Positions 1-8,032 of a stretch of DNA of 64,000 bases are shown here, piece by piece. Positions within the stretch are counted from its first letter, which is position 1, and every line of letters begins with the position of its first letter. The position numbers and the translations under genes were made by a program. Source of the DNA: Pseudomonas kuykendallii. Lineage in GTDB: Bacteria > Pseudomonadota > Gammaproteobacteria > Pseudomonadales > Pseudomonadaceae. Under the pieces are notes generated by a model, which saw nothing but the letters and a program-made list of their open reading frames with translations, was not told the origin of the DNA and searched no databases. The DNA lies in NCBI RefSeq assembly GCF_900106975.1, contig NZ_FNNU01000003.1:186001-250000 (forward strand), given 5' to 3'.

Positions 1-2
1 TG

Positions 3-2711
3 AACTACGCCAACGGCGACGGCGACCAGGACACCACCGCGCTGGCCGACTATGCGGCGCGCAACATCAACAACGAGATCCGCCGCGTCGCCGGGGTCGG
101 CAAGCTGCAGTTCTTCGCCTCCGAGGCGGCAATGCGGGTGTGGATCGCACCGCAGAAACTGGTGGGCTACGGCCTCTCCATCGATGACGTGAGCAACGCC
201 ATCCGTGCGCAGAACGTGCAGGTGCCGGCCGGCGCGTTCGGCAGCACGCCGGGCACGGCGGAGCAGGAGGTGACCGCGACCCTGGCGGTCAAGGGCACGC
301 TGGACAATCCGGAGGAGTTCGGTCGCATCCTGTTGCGCGCCAACCAGGACGGCTCGCGGGTGACCCTCGCCGACGTCGCGCGCCTGGAAGTGGGCAGCCA
401 GGACTACAACTTCAGCACCCGCCTGAACGGCAAGCCGGCGGTCGGCGCGGCGATCCAGCTGTCGCCGGGCGCCAACGCGATTCAGACCGCGGAAGCGATC
501 AAGCGACGCCTCGCCGAGCTGTCGGTCAACTTCCCGGAGAACATCGAGTACTCGGTGCCCTACGACACCTCGCGCTTCGTCGACGTGGCCATCGACAAGG
601 TCATCGCGACACTGGTCGAGGCCATGCTGCTGGTGTTCCTGGTGATGTTCCTGTTCCTGCAGAACGCCCGCTACACCCTGATCCCGTCGATCGTGGTGCC
701 GGTCTGCCTGCTGGGCACGCTGACGGTCATGTACCTGCTCGGTTTCTCGGTGAACATGATGACCATGTTCGGCATGGTGCTGGCCATCGGCATCCTGGTG
801 GACGACGCCATCGTCGTGGTGGAGAACGTCGAGCGGATCATGGCCGAGGAAGGCCTCGCCCCCGCCGCAGCCACCGCCAAGGCGATGGGCCAGGTTTCCG
901 GCGCGATCATCGGCATCACCCTGGTGCTCTCGGCGGTGTTCCTGCCGCTGGCGTTCATGGCCGGTTCGGTGGGGGTGATCTACCAGCAGTTCTCCCTCTC
1001 GCTGGCGGTGTCGATCCTGTTCTCCGGCTTCCTCGCGCTGACCTTCACTCCGGCGCTGTGCGCCACCCTGCTCAAGCCGATCCCGCAGGGTCACCACGAG
1101 AAGCGCGGCTTCTTCGGCGCCTTCAATCGGCTGTTCGCCCGCCTGACCACGCGCTACACCGCGCTCAACACCCGCTTGGTCCGGCGCACCGGGCGCTTCA
1201 TGCTGCTCTACCTGGGCATCGTGGCGCTGCTGGGTTTCGTCTACCTGCGCCTGCCGGAATCCTTCGTGCCGTCCGAGGACCTGGGCTACATGATCATCGA
1301 CGTGCAACTGCCGCCCGGCGCCACCCGCGCGCGCACCTCGGCGGCCGGGCAAGAACTCGAGCAGTACCTGGGTTCACGCGAGGCCGTCGCCTCCACCTTC
1401 CTGGTCATGGGTTTCAGCTTCTCCGGCATGGGCGAGAACGCCGCCCTCGCCTTCCCCACGCTCAAGGACTGGTCGGAGCGCGGCAAAGGGCAGTCCGCCG
1501 ACGACGAGACCGCCCTGGTGAACCAGCGCTTCGGCAACCCCCGCGACGGCGCGATCATGGCCGTGTCGCCGCCGCCCATCGACGGACTGGGCAACTCCGG
1601 CGGCTTCTCCCTGCGCCTGCAGGACCGCGCCAGCCTGGGCCGCGACGCGCTGCTGGCGGCGCGCGACGAGCTGCTCGGCAAGGCCTACGGCAATCCGAAA
1701 ATCCTCTACGCGATGATGGAAGGCCTGGCCGAGGCGCCGCAGTTGCGGCTGCTCATCGACCGCGACAAGGCCCGCGCCCAGGGCGTGCGCTTCGAAACGA
1801 TCAGCAGCGCGCTGTCCACGGCCTTCGGCTCGGCGGTGATCAACGACTTCGCCAACGCCGGACGACAGCAACGGGTCGTGGTGCAGGCCGAACAGGCCGA
1901 GCGGATGACCCCGGAAAGCGTGCTGGAACTGCGCGTACCCAACGACACCGGTGAGCTGGTGCCGCTCGGCGCCTTCGTCTCCACCCAGTGGGAAGAAGGC
2001 CCGGTGCAGATCGCCCGCTATAACGGCTATCCATCGATCCGCATCTCCGGCGACGCCGTTCCCGGCGTCAGCACCGGCGAGGCGATGGTCGAGCTGGAGC
2101 GCCTGGCCAGTGAACTGCCGGCCGGTATCGGCTACGAATGGACCGGCCTGTCGTACCAGGAGCGGGTCGCCAGCGGCCAGGCCCTGCAGCTGTTCGCGCT
2201 GGCCTTCGTGGTGGTGTTCCTGCTGCTGGTGGCGCTCTACGAGAGCTGGGCGATTCCGCTGGCGGTGATGCTCATCGTGCCGGTGGGCGCCCTCGGCGCC
2301 GTGCTGGCGGTCACCGCGGTGGGCATGCCCAACGACGTCTACTTCAAGGTCGGGCTGATCACCATCATCGGTCTGTCGGCGAAGAACGCGATCCTCATCG
2401 TCGAGTTCGCCAAGGACCTCCGCGCCCAGGGCCGCTCGCTGCGCGAGGCGGCCATCGAAGCGGCGCGGCTGCGCTTCCGGCCGATCATCATGACGTCGCT
2501 GGCGTTCATCCTCGGCGTGTTGCCGCTGGTGGTGGCCAACGGCGCCGGAGCCGCCAGCCAGCGCGCCCTCGGCACCGGGGTGGTCGGCGGCATGCTCAGC
2601 GCCACCCTGCTCGGGGTGATCTTCGTGCCGATCTTCTTCGTCGCCGTGCTCTCGCTGCGTGAGCGCCGCAACAAGGGATCGGGCAAGACCCCGCCGCCCA
2701 CCGAGGCGTGA
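3..2711 (+). CDS. RND multidrug efflux permease (HAE1/MexB-AcrB type), 5' end outside window
   Basis: The reading frame is open from the window edge, so about 902 C-terminal residues are visible. MexB/AcrB proteins are about 1050 residues, so roughly 145 N-terminal residues are missing. This is the inner-membrane, proton-driven pump of a tripartite efflux complex. The proton-relay motifs are present: GILVDDAIVVVENVER (paired Asp of TM4) and GLSAKNAILIVEFAKD (Lys of TM10). The two large periplasmic porter segments and the second helix bundle are intact and it ends normally with a charged cytosolic tail. The periplasmic adaptor gene presumably lies just upstream, outside the window. The substrate cannot be told from sequence. 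A short GC hairpin follows the stop. Confidence 0.95.
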   Translation, partial: NYANGDGDQDTTALADYAARNINNEIRRVAGVGKLQFFASEAAMRVWIAPQKLVGYGLSIDDVSNAIRAQNVQVPAGAFGSTPGTAEQEVTATLAVKGTLDNPEEFGRILLRANQDGSRVTLADVARLEVGSQDYNFSTRLNGKPAVGAAIQLSPGANAIQTAEAIKRRLAELSVNFPENIEYSVPYDTSRFVDVAIDKVIATLVEAMLLVFLVMFLFLQNARYTLIPSIVVPVCLLGTLTVMYLLGFSVNMMTMFGMVLAIGILVDDAIVVVENVERIMAEEGLAPAAATAKAMGQVSGAIIGITLVLSAVFLPLAFMAGSVGVIYQQFSLSLAVSILFSGFLALTFTPALCATLLKPIPQGHHEKRGFFGAFNRLFARLTTRYTALNTRLVRRTGRFMLLYLGIVALLGFVYLRLPESFVPSEDLGYMIIDVQLPPGATRARTSAAGQELEQYLGSREAVASTFLVMGFSFSGMGENAALAFPTLKDWSERGKGQSADDETALVNQRFGNPRDGAIMAVSPPPIDGLGNSGGFSLRLQDRASLGRDALLAARDELLGKAYGNPKILYAMMEGLAEAPQLRLLIDRDKARAQGVRFETISSALSTAFGSAVINDFANAGRQQRVVVQAEQAERMTPESVLELRVPNDTGELVPLGAFVSTQWEEGPVQIARYNGYPSIRISGDAVPGVSTGEAMVELERLASELPAGIGYEWTGLSYQERVASGQALQLFALAFVVVFLLLVALYESWAIPLAVMLIVPVGALGAVLAVTAVGMPNDVYFKVGLITIIGLSAKNAILIVEFAKDLRAQGRSLREAAIEAARLRFRPIIMTSLAFILGVLPLVVANGAGAASQRALGTGVVGGMLSATLLGVIFVPIFFVAVLSLRERRNKGSGKTPPPTEA

Positions 2712-2722
2712 CCAACGCATCA

Positions 2723-2748
2723 CCCCTGCCCGCGTCGGCGTGCAGGGG
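2723..2748 (+). terminator. Weak hairpin after RND gene
   Basis: CCCCTGC and GCAGGGG form a 7-bp stem with a 12-nt loop starting 11 nt after the permease stop. There is no T-run, so intrinsic termination is only possible, not clear. Confidence 0.3.
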
Positions 2749-3028
2749 CCAGGCACCCGCATGCCGCGCGAACCCGATCCGGTTCAATAGTCGCACGAAG
2801 GAACTATCGGCCCCGTGGCGATATCTAGCCTTCAAGGGTTACGGACTGGTAACTCGGTACTCCACACATGCTGAAACACTTCGTTTTATAGTGCTTCGCG
2901 ATATTAAATTGCGATTAGAAACAGTTTGGTGAAAGAGTAAATAGCTGCCCGTCAACCGCGCAAAATTCATCACGGACTCTATAACTAGTTTCAGGGAGCC
3001 TTCCAACCAAACTATCCGGGAACCAGCC
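2749..3028. other. AT-richer intergenic region upstream of the GH5 gene
   Basis: This spacer, especially about 2860-3010, is clearly richer in A/T than the surroundings (runs such as gatattaaattgcgatt and gagtaaatagc). It probably holds the promoter of the glycoside hydrolase gene, but I cannot place a well-spaced -35/-10 pair with confidence. No gene is seen in it. Confidence 0.5.
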
Positions 3029-4075
3029 ATGAACCCAACCTTCACGCGGTTTAAAACGCTCAGAAAAGTCCTTCCGCTGGCCATGCTGCTGTTCGGCGCG
3101 ACCGCCGTGGCACAGGAGAAGCTTCCCCTCGTCTCGATCAACGTGGCCGGGGCCGAGTTCTCTTCCGGCGCCATTCCCGGCAAGCTGGGGACGAACTTCT
3201 TCTTCCCGGACAAGACCTATTTCGCCAAGTGGAAGGAGCGCGGCATCACGCTCGTGCGCTTCCCGCTGAAGTGGGAGCGCATACAGCCGACACTCGGCGG
3301 CGCGCTGGACCCAACTTACGTGAAGTACATCGATGACATGTTGGTACAGGCCAACACCTATGGTGTCAAAGTAATATTAGATGTACACAACTACGCGCGT
3401 TACAACAACGAAGTCATAGGCTCCGCCAAAGTTACCTATTCGCACTTCCGCAAACTCAACGAGTTAATTGCCAACCGCTATAAGAACAATCCCGCCGTTT
3501 ATGGCTACGACATCATGAACGAGCCCTATGGCGCGGCCGATCAATACTGGCCCCAGGCGGCCCAGGCGGGGATCAATGGCATCCGCGTCTACGACAAGAA
3601 GAAGCCGATCTTCGTCGAGGGGCGTTCCTACTCCGGCGCCTACACCTGGCCCTGGTACAACGACCCGCTGGCCGCGCTCGTCGATCCCAAGGCCGACAAC
3701 ATCATCTACTCCGCGCATGCCTACATCGATGACAACGGCAGCGGCCAGTACAAGACGGCGCCCGCCACCGTGGACCCGATGATCGGGGTCAAGCGCATCG
3801 AGCCCTTCGTCAACTGGCTGAAGAAGAACGGCAAGAAGGGCCACATCGGCGAGTTCGGCGTGCCCAACGATCCGCGCTACCTGCAGGCGATGGACAACAC
3901 CCTCGCCTACCTGCAGAAGAACTGCATCACCATGACCTACTGGGCCGCCGGGCCATCGTGGGGCACCTACAAGCTGTCCATCGAACCGACCAAGGCCGGC
4001 ATCGACCAGGCGCAGTGGGCGGTGCTGAAGAAATATGTCGGCGGCGGCAACTGCACCAAGCCCGGGCCTAACTGA
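3029..4075 (+). CDS. Secreted glycoside hydrolase family 5 (endoglucanase-like)
   Basis: This 348-residue protein has a Sec signal peptide (KVLPLAMLLFGATAVAQ, cleavage near residue 29) and a single (beta/alpha)8 GH5 domain. IMNEP places the acid/base Glu at residue 165, and HIGEFGVPN places the nucleophile Glu at residue 275. WKERGITLVRFPLKWERIQP and LDVHNYARY are typical GH5 core strands. It should cut beta-1,4-linked glucan or a related polysaccharide in the periplasm or outside the cell. No carbohydrate-binding module is present. The stretch coding residues about 105-160 uses A/T-ending codons more than its neighbours and the promoter region is AT-rich, hinting at acquisition. Neighbours do not point to a polysaccharide locus; a role on self-made exopolysaccharide is possible. 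Confidence 0.9.
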   Translation: MNPTFTRFKTLRKVLPLAMLLFGATAVAQEKLPLVSINVAGAEFSSGAIPGKLGTNFFFPDKTYFAKWKERGITLVRFPLKWERIQPTLGGALDPTYVKYIDDMLVQANTYGVKVILDVHNYARYNNEVIGSAKVTYSHFRKLNELIANRYKNNPAVYGYDIMNEPYGAADQYWPQAAQAGINGIRVYDKKKPIFVEGRSYSGAYTWPWYNDPLAALVDPKADNIIYSAHAYIDDNGSGQYKTAPATVDPMIGVKRIEPFVNWLKKNGKKGHIGEFGVPNDPRYLQAMDNTLAYLQKNCITMTYWAAGPSWGTYKLSIEPTKAGIDQAQWAVLKKYVGGGNCTKPGPN

Positions 4076-4248
4076 TCGCCACCCGCAGCACGTCCGCGCC
4101 TACCGCGCGGCGTGCTGCCATCTCGCGGTAGACCGCTGCTGCGCGGCGCCCTCCAGTCAGCGGGAATGGCGTGACCCGGACGGATGGATGGGGCAAAGGC
4201 GCGCCAATCTGTACCATGGGCCGCCGTTTTCCCTGCCCGGTGATTGCG

Positions 4249-5463
4249 ATGTCCACCCGCACGACCTCCCTGCCCCCGGCCGCCACGGCGGCGGGCCAAT
4301 CCAGCCCGCTGGTGATGCGCGTGATCTGCGCCTGCGCGCTGGCGCACCTGATCAACGACCTGATCCAGGCGGTGCTGCCGTCGATCTACCCGATGCTCAA
4401 GGCCAACTACGGCTTGACCTTCACTCAGGTCGGCCTGATCACGCTGACCTTCCAGCTCACCGCCTCGCTGCTGCAACCCTGGGTCGGCTACCACACGGAC
4501 CGCCATCCCAAGCCCTGGCTGCTGCCGGCCGGCTCGCTGTGCACGCTGGTCGGCATCCTCATGCTGGCCTTCGTCGGCAGTTTCCCGGCGATCCTGCTGG
4601 CGTCGGGACTGGTCGGCATCGGCTCCTCCACCTTCCATCCGGAGACTTCGCGGATTGCGCGTCTGGCCTCGGGCGGGCGCTTCGGCCTGGCGCAATCCAC
4701 CTTCCAGGTGGGTGGCAACGCCGGCAGCGCGTTCGGCCCGCTGCTGGCCGCGGCCATCGTGATTCCCTTCGGCCAGGGTCATGTCGCCTGGTTCGGCCTG
4801 TTCGCCGCCTTCGCCATCCTGGTGCTCTACGGGCTGAGCCGCTGGTATCGCAACCACCTCGCGCTGTTCAAGCTCAAGGCCGGCGGCAGGGCCACCCACG
4901 GGCTGTCCAAGGGGCGGGTCACATTCGCGCTGGTGGTGCTGGCGCTGCTGGTGTTCTCCAAGTACTTCTACATGGCGAGCTTCACCAGCTACTTCACCTT
5001 CTACCTGATCGAGAAGTTCGACCTGTCGATCGCCAGCTCGCAGCTGCACCTGTTCCTGTTCCTCGGCGCGGTCGCCGCCGGCACCTTCTTCGGCGGCCCG
5101 ATCGGCGACCGCATCGGCCGCAAGACGGTGATCTGGTTCTCGATCCTCGGCGTCGCCCCGTTCACCCTGGCGCTGCCCTACGTCGACCTGTTCTGGACCG
5201 GCGTGCTGAGCATGATCATCGGCTTCATCCTCGCTTCGGCCTTCTCCGCCATCGTGGTCTTCGCCCAGGAACTGGTGCCGGGCAACGTCGGCATGATCGC
5301 CGGGGTGTTCTTCGGCCTGATGTTCGGTTTCGGTGGCATCGGTGCCGCGCTGCTCGGGCACCTGGCCGACATCCACGGCATCGAGTACGTCTACAAACTC
5401 TGCTCGTTCCTGCCGCTGTTCGGCATCCTCACCGTTCTGCTGCCGTCCACCAGGGGCGTCTGA
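4249..5463 (+). CDS. MFS transporter, Fsr (fosmidomycin resistance) family
   Basis: This is a 404-residue, 12-helix major facilitator. The helix 1-2 sequence LAHLINDLIQAVLPSIYPML and the segment GIGSSTFHPETSRIARLASGG are typical of the Fsr branch, which exports fosmidomycin and related compounds. GDRIGRKTVI is the A-like motif of the second half. The ATG at 4249 is preferred: it begins MSTRTTSLPP with a GGTGA upstream, whereas the upstream in-frame ATG at 4171 would add 26 residues with no transporter character. It stands alone, convergent with the hemerythrin gene, with a shared terminator. Natural substrate unknown. Confidence 0.88.
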   Translation: MSTRTTSLPPAATAAGQSSPLVMRVICACALAHLINDLIQAVLPSIYPMLKANYGLTFTQVGLITLTFQLTASLLQPWVGYHTDRHPKPWLLPAGSLCTLVGILMLAFVGSFPAILLASGLVGIGSSTFHPETSRIARLASGGRFGLAQSTFQVGGNAGSAFGPLLAAAIVIPFGQGHVAWFGLFAAFAILVLYGLSRWYRNHLALFKLKAGGRATHGLSKGRVTFALVVLALLVFSKYFYMASFTSYFTFYLIEKFDLSIASSQLHLFLFLGAVAAGTFFGGPIGDRIGRKTVIWFSILGVAPFTLALPYVDLFWTGVLSMIIGFILASAFSAIVVFAQELVPGNVGMIAGVFFGLMFGFGGIGAALLGHLADIHGIEYVYKLCSFLPLFGILTVLLPSTRGV

Positions 5464-5487
5464 AGCCCTCGCCCGCGCAGCCATAAA

Positions 5488-5511
5488 AAAGCCCCGCATG
5501 GGCGGGGCTTT
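5488..5511. terminator. Bidirectional intrinsic terminator
   Basis: AAAGCCCCGC and GCGGGGCTTT form a perfect 10-bp stem around the loop ATGG. The A-run on one side and T-run on the other let it serve both the MFS gene and the convergent hemerythrin gene. Confidence 0.92.
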
Positions 5512-5525
5512 CGTTGCATCGAGGC

Positions 5526-6002
5526 TCAGGCGGCGCGGCGTGCGCTGGCGAGCTCCTTCTTCATGCTTTGCTTCATCTGCTCCATCTCCTGGCCCAGCTC
5601 GTTCAGGCGGTCTTCGCCCAACAGTTTCCTGGCCTGGGGGAACATCTCTTCTTCCTCTTCCTCGATGTGGTGCTCGAGCAGTTCCTGGCAGACTTTGACG
5701 CGGGCGGCGAACTCCACGGTGGCCGGATCGGTGTTCAGCAGGTCGGGCAGCACCAGGCTGTCCACCGTGCGGTGCTCTTCCTTGGCTTCGTGGTACATCT
5801 TTTCTTCTTCCTTGCCGCCGGCCTCACGGTAGGCCGGGTAAAGGATCTGTTCTTCGATGGCCGTGTGGATGGCCAATTCCATTTCCAGCTTGCCGAGCAG
5901 CTCGGTACGTTTCTTCACCGCGCGCTGGGTCGATTCCGAGAGTTGCGTGAGCAGGTCCTTGACCGTCACATGATCGTTCTTGAGCAGTTCAATGGCGTTC
6001 AT
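5526..6002 (-). CDS. Hemerythrin HHE-domain protein
   Basis: This 158-residue all-helical protein shows the diiron ligand pattern of HHE domains: LLKNDH near the start, ELAIHTAIEEQILYP (His and Glu), EEHRTVD, and LLEHHIEEEEEEMFP. Such proteins bind O2, NO or iron and are linked to oxygen sensing, NO or oxidative stress defence in the cytoplasm. A strong Shine-Dalgarno (AGAGGAG) sits upstream of the ATG at 6002. The C-terminus is a basic and acidic helix rich in Met, Lys and Glu. An Anr/FNR-like site lies about 120 bp upstream, fitting control by low oxygen. Confidence 0.93.
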   Translation of the reverse strand: MNAIELLKNDHVTVKDLLTQLSESTQRAVKKRTELLGKLEMELAIHTAIEEQILYPAYREAGGKEEEKMYHEAKEEHRTVDSLVLPDLLNTDPATVEFAARVKVCQELLEHHIEEEEEEMFPQARKLLGEDRLNELGQEMEQMKQSMKKELASARRAA

Positions 6003-6117
6003 TGCGTATCTCCTCTAGGCGCAAGACTCAGGGGTCTTATCTTGTCCAACCGTCGAAACAGCCGGCTGGTGAGAAGAACATTGCGAGGGCCATGCCAATC
6101 CCGACGAGCGAAATAAA

Positions 6118-6131
6118 TTTATGATAATCAA
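6118..6131 (-). promoter_or_regulatory. Candidate Anr/FNR box upstream of hemerythrin
   Basis: Read on the minus strand the site is TTGATTATCATAAA, matching 9 of 10 defined positions of the Anr/FNR consensus TTGAT-N4-ATCAA. It lies in an AT-rich patch in an otherwise GC-rich gap. Function is inferred only. Confidence 0.5.
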
Positions 6132-6248
6132 TAAGATGGAGAACAACCGCGGCACGCCTGACCGGTGATATTGCATGGTCGGTCTGATTTCCCTGTGCAA
6201 TTTGCATCGCCCGGAAAGCGCCGTTCTCCAGCGGCGCGGCAGTGCCGA

Positions 6249-6428
6249 TCAGTCGTCCGCCTTGTCCTGCTCGCTCAGATTGACCGCCGTCCTGGCGGCA
6301 TCCACGTCGGAATAGCGGTACTCCACGCTGCCATCGTCCGCCGTCACCTCGAAGACCACGTCGACATCATCCTTCCGGAGTCGGTCCGGGATCTCCTCAC
6401 CTTCGAGTCGCTTCAGTTTCACACTCAT
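6249..6428 (-). CDS. Small acidic hypothetical protein (59 aa)
   Basis: This 59-residue protein begins MSVKLKRLEGEEIPDRL and contains DVVFEVTADDGSVEYRYSD, which reads like a small beta-sheet. The start is fixed by a near-ideal Shine-Dalgarno (AGGAGA, about 7 nt before the ATG at 6428). I do not recognise a characterised family. It lies 77 nt downstream of the tetR-type gene on the same strand and could share its transcript. It is real by start signal and codon use; function unknown. Confidence 0.7.
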   Translation of the reverse strand: MSVKLKRLEGEEIPDRLRKDDVDVVFEVTADDGSVEYRYSDVDAARTAVNLSEQDKADD

Positions 6429-6505
6429 GGCATCTCTCCTGGGTTGGTTCCCGTGTGACCGCGGGCCCCCGGCAGAGTCCGGGCGAGACGACGAAGCGCA
6501 CTCCG

Positions 6506-7084
6506 CTACGCCTTGACCACCGCCGTGGGGATCAACCCCGTCTCGCGGTAGCTGAGGATCAGCTCGTCGAACAGACCGATATCGCCCCGCGTGCGGGCGA
6601 CCAGTTGCGCGCCGGCGACCGCGGTGTAAATGGCGCGCGCGCGTCGCTCGCGGAGCTCCGCGCCCTCCACGCCGGCGTCCGCCAGCACCCGGGCCAGCCA
6701 GGCCACGTTGGCGTCGGCGAACGCCCTCACCTCGCGCTGGACGTCCTCGGGCAGGTCTTCGTGTTCCGCGGCCATGAAGCTGGACAGACAGAGCCGGTTG
6801 CCATCCTCCAGCGAGCCGCGAAAGATCGACGGGTAACGCGCGAGGCATTCGACGGGATCGGGGTTCGACGCTCGAATTCCTTCCAGAACGGCGGCGGTGT
6901 CCTGCCAGTAGCGCGCGGCGACGGCGGCGCCGAGTTCGGCCTTGCTGGCGAAGTGGTAGTAGATGCTGGCGTTCTTGATCCCCACCGCCTCGCCGATGCT
7001 TCGAAAATTGATGCCGCTGTACCCGTGCATCTGCGCCGCGGTTTTCGCCGCCGCCAGGATGGCTTCCCGCGCGTTGTCGCCCAA
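6506..7084 (-). CDS. TetR family transcriptional regulator
   Basis: This is a repressor of about 192 residues. Its N-terminal TetR helix-turn-helix reads FRSIGEAVGIKNASIYYHF, followed by a helical ligand domain. I choose the TTG at 7084 because a GAGGAG Shine-Dalgarno lies 7 nt upstream and the protein then begins MGDNAREAILAAA. An upstream in-frame GTG at 7117 would place the start only a few bases from a well-spaced minus-strand promoter (TTGGCA, 17 bp, TAAACT). It is divergent from a GST gene, with two matching 20-bp palindromes between them, so it most likely represses itself and the GST. Inducer unknown, plausibly an electrophile. Confidence 0.9.
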   Translation of the reverse strand: MGDNAREAILAAAKTAAQMHGYSGINFRSIGEAVGIKNASIYYHFASKAELGAAVAARYWQDTAAVLEGIRASNPDPVECLARYPSIFRGSLEDGNRLCLSSFMAAEHEDLPEDVQREVRAFADANVAWLARVLADAGVEGAELRERRARAIYTAVAGAQLVARTRGDIGLFDELILSYRETGLIPTAVVKA

Positions 7085-7138
7085 GGTGTGCTCCTCGACT
7101 CGTCCAATCGACACCACGAAGTTTACGCCCGAGCCAGT

Positions 7139-7158
7139 TACCTGCCAACTGGAAGGTA
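7139..7158. promoter_or_regulatory. TetR operator copy 1
   Basis: This is an imperfect palindrome, TACCT-GCCAACTGGA-AGGTA, 20 bp long. It contains the -35 (TTGGCA) of the minus-strand tetR promoter, whose -10 TAAACT lies at 7120-7125 with a 17-bp spacer. It shares its core with the copy at 7193-7212. Confidence 0.75.
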
Positions 7159-7162
7159 GGGA

Positions 7163-7191
7163 TTGACAGCAACAACGGGCGCGCCGAATAT
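7163..7191 (+). promoter_or_regulatory. Sigma-70 promoter of the GST gene
   Basis: A perfect -35 TTGACA (7163-7168), a 17-bp spacer and a weak -10 GAATAT (7186-7191) sit exactly between the two TetR operator copies. Confidence 0.65.
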
Positions 7192-7192
7192 T

Positions 7193-7212
7193 TACCTACC
7201 AACTGACAGGTA
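7193..7212. promoter_or_regulatory. TetR operator copy 2
   Basis: The palindrome TACCT-ACCAACTGAC-AGGTA repeats copy 1 (shared TACCT.CCAACTG..AGGTA). It covers the expected GST transcription start, just downstream of the -10. Confidence 0.75.
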
Positions 7213-7225
7213 GACGAGTAAGGCC

Positions 7226-7924
7226 ATGAGTAACGAAGCACAGCGAATCGACCTTCCGGCCCTTCCGCAAATGAAAATCCACGACTGGTTCAATGGTCCC
7301 TACCCGGCCCGCGTGCGCATCGCCCTGGCCGAGAAGGGCCTGCTCTCGCGCGTCGAGTTCGTCCCGGTCAACCTCTGGAAAGGCGAGCACAAGACCGCCG
7401 AGTTCCTCGCCATCAACTACTCCGGGACCTTGCCGGTGCTGGAGTTGGCCGATGGCACCTACCTCGCGGAATGCACGGCCATCACCCAGTACCTCGACGC
7501 GCTGGATGGCCATCCGCTGCTCACGGGTGACACACCGCTGCAGAAAGGGCTCATCCACATGATGACCAAACGCGCCGAAATCGAATTTCTCGATGCGGTC
7601 AGCGTTTACTTCCACCACGCCACGCCGGGGCTCGGGCCGCAGGTCGAGCTCTACCAGAATCCGGAATGGGGCGGGCGCATGCGCGACAAGGCGATCCGGG
7701 GCATGCACTACTTCGACGGCGTCCTGCGGGAGCGCCCGTTCGTGGCGGGCGACGCCTTCTCCATGGCCGACATCGCGGTGCTCGGCGGGATGATCTTCGC
7801 CGCGCTGGTCAAGCTTCCGGTACCCGACGAATGCACCGCGCTGCGGGAATGGCACGAGCGGATGCAGGAAAGACCCAGCGTGCGCGAATGGCGGGCGATG
7901 GTGGAGCGCGGCGCTCCCCGCTAG
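7226..7924 (+). CDS. Glutathione S-transferase family protein
   Basis: This 232-residue cytosolic GST has an N-terminal thioredoxin-like domain (MKIHDWFNGPYPARVRIALA; cis-Pro in GTLPVLEL; glutathione-binding AECTAITQYLD) and an all-helical C-terminal domain with the N-capping motif FSMADIAVLGG. It should conjugate or reduce electrophilic compounds with glutathione. It is transcribed away from the TetR gene from a promoter flanked by two palindromic operators, so it is the regulator's probable main target. Substrate not predictable. Confidence 0.93.
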   Translation: MSNEAQRIDLPALPQMKIHDWFNGPYPARVRIALAEKGLLSRVEFVPVNLWKGEHKTAEFLAINYSGTLPVLELADGTYLAECTAITQYLDALDGHPLLTGDTPLQKGLIHMMTKRAEIEFLDAVSVYFHHATPGLGPQVELYQNPEWGGRMRDKAIRGMHYFDGVLRERPFVAGDAFSMADIAVLGGMIFAALVKLPVPDECTALREWHERMQERPSVREWRAMVERGAPR

Positions 7925-8032
7925 GCCCGGGGGCCGACATCCCACCCGGCCGTGGCCGAGATCGATAGCGGACATTTGCTCCGCGACGACATAGTCTCTG
8001 CCTTTCGGTCGATGCTCGGCGCGGGGGTGGTG

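Noticed and set aside
3967-5499. Minus-strand frame of about 510 codons opposite the MFS gene
   Set aside because: Composition rich in Gln, Asp, His and Arg with no fold is the usual antisense pattern of a hydrophobic membrane gene.
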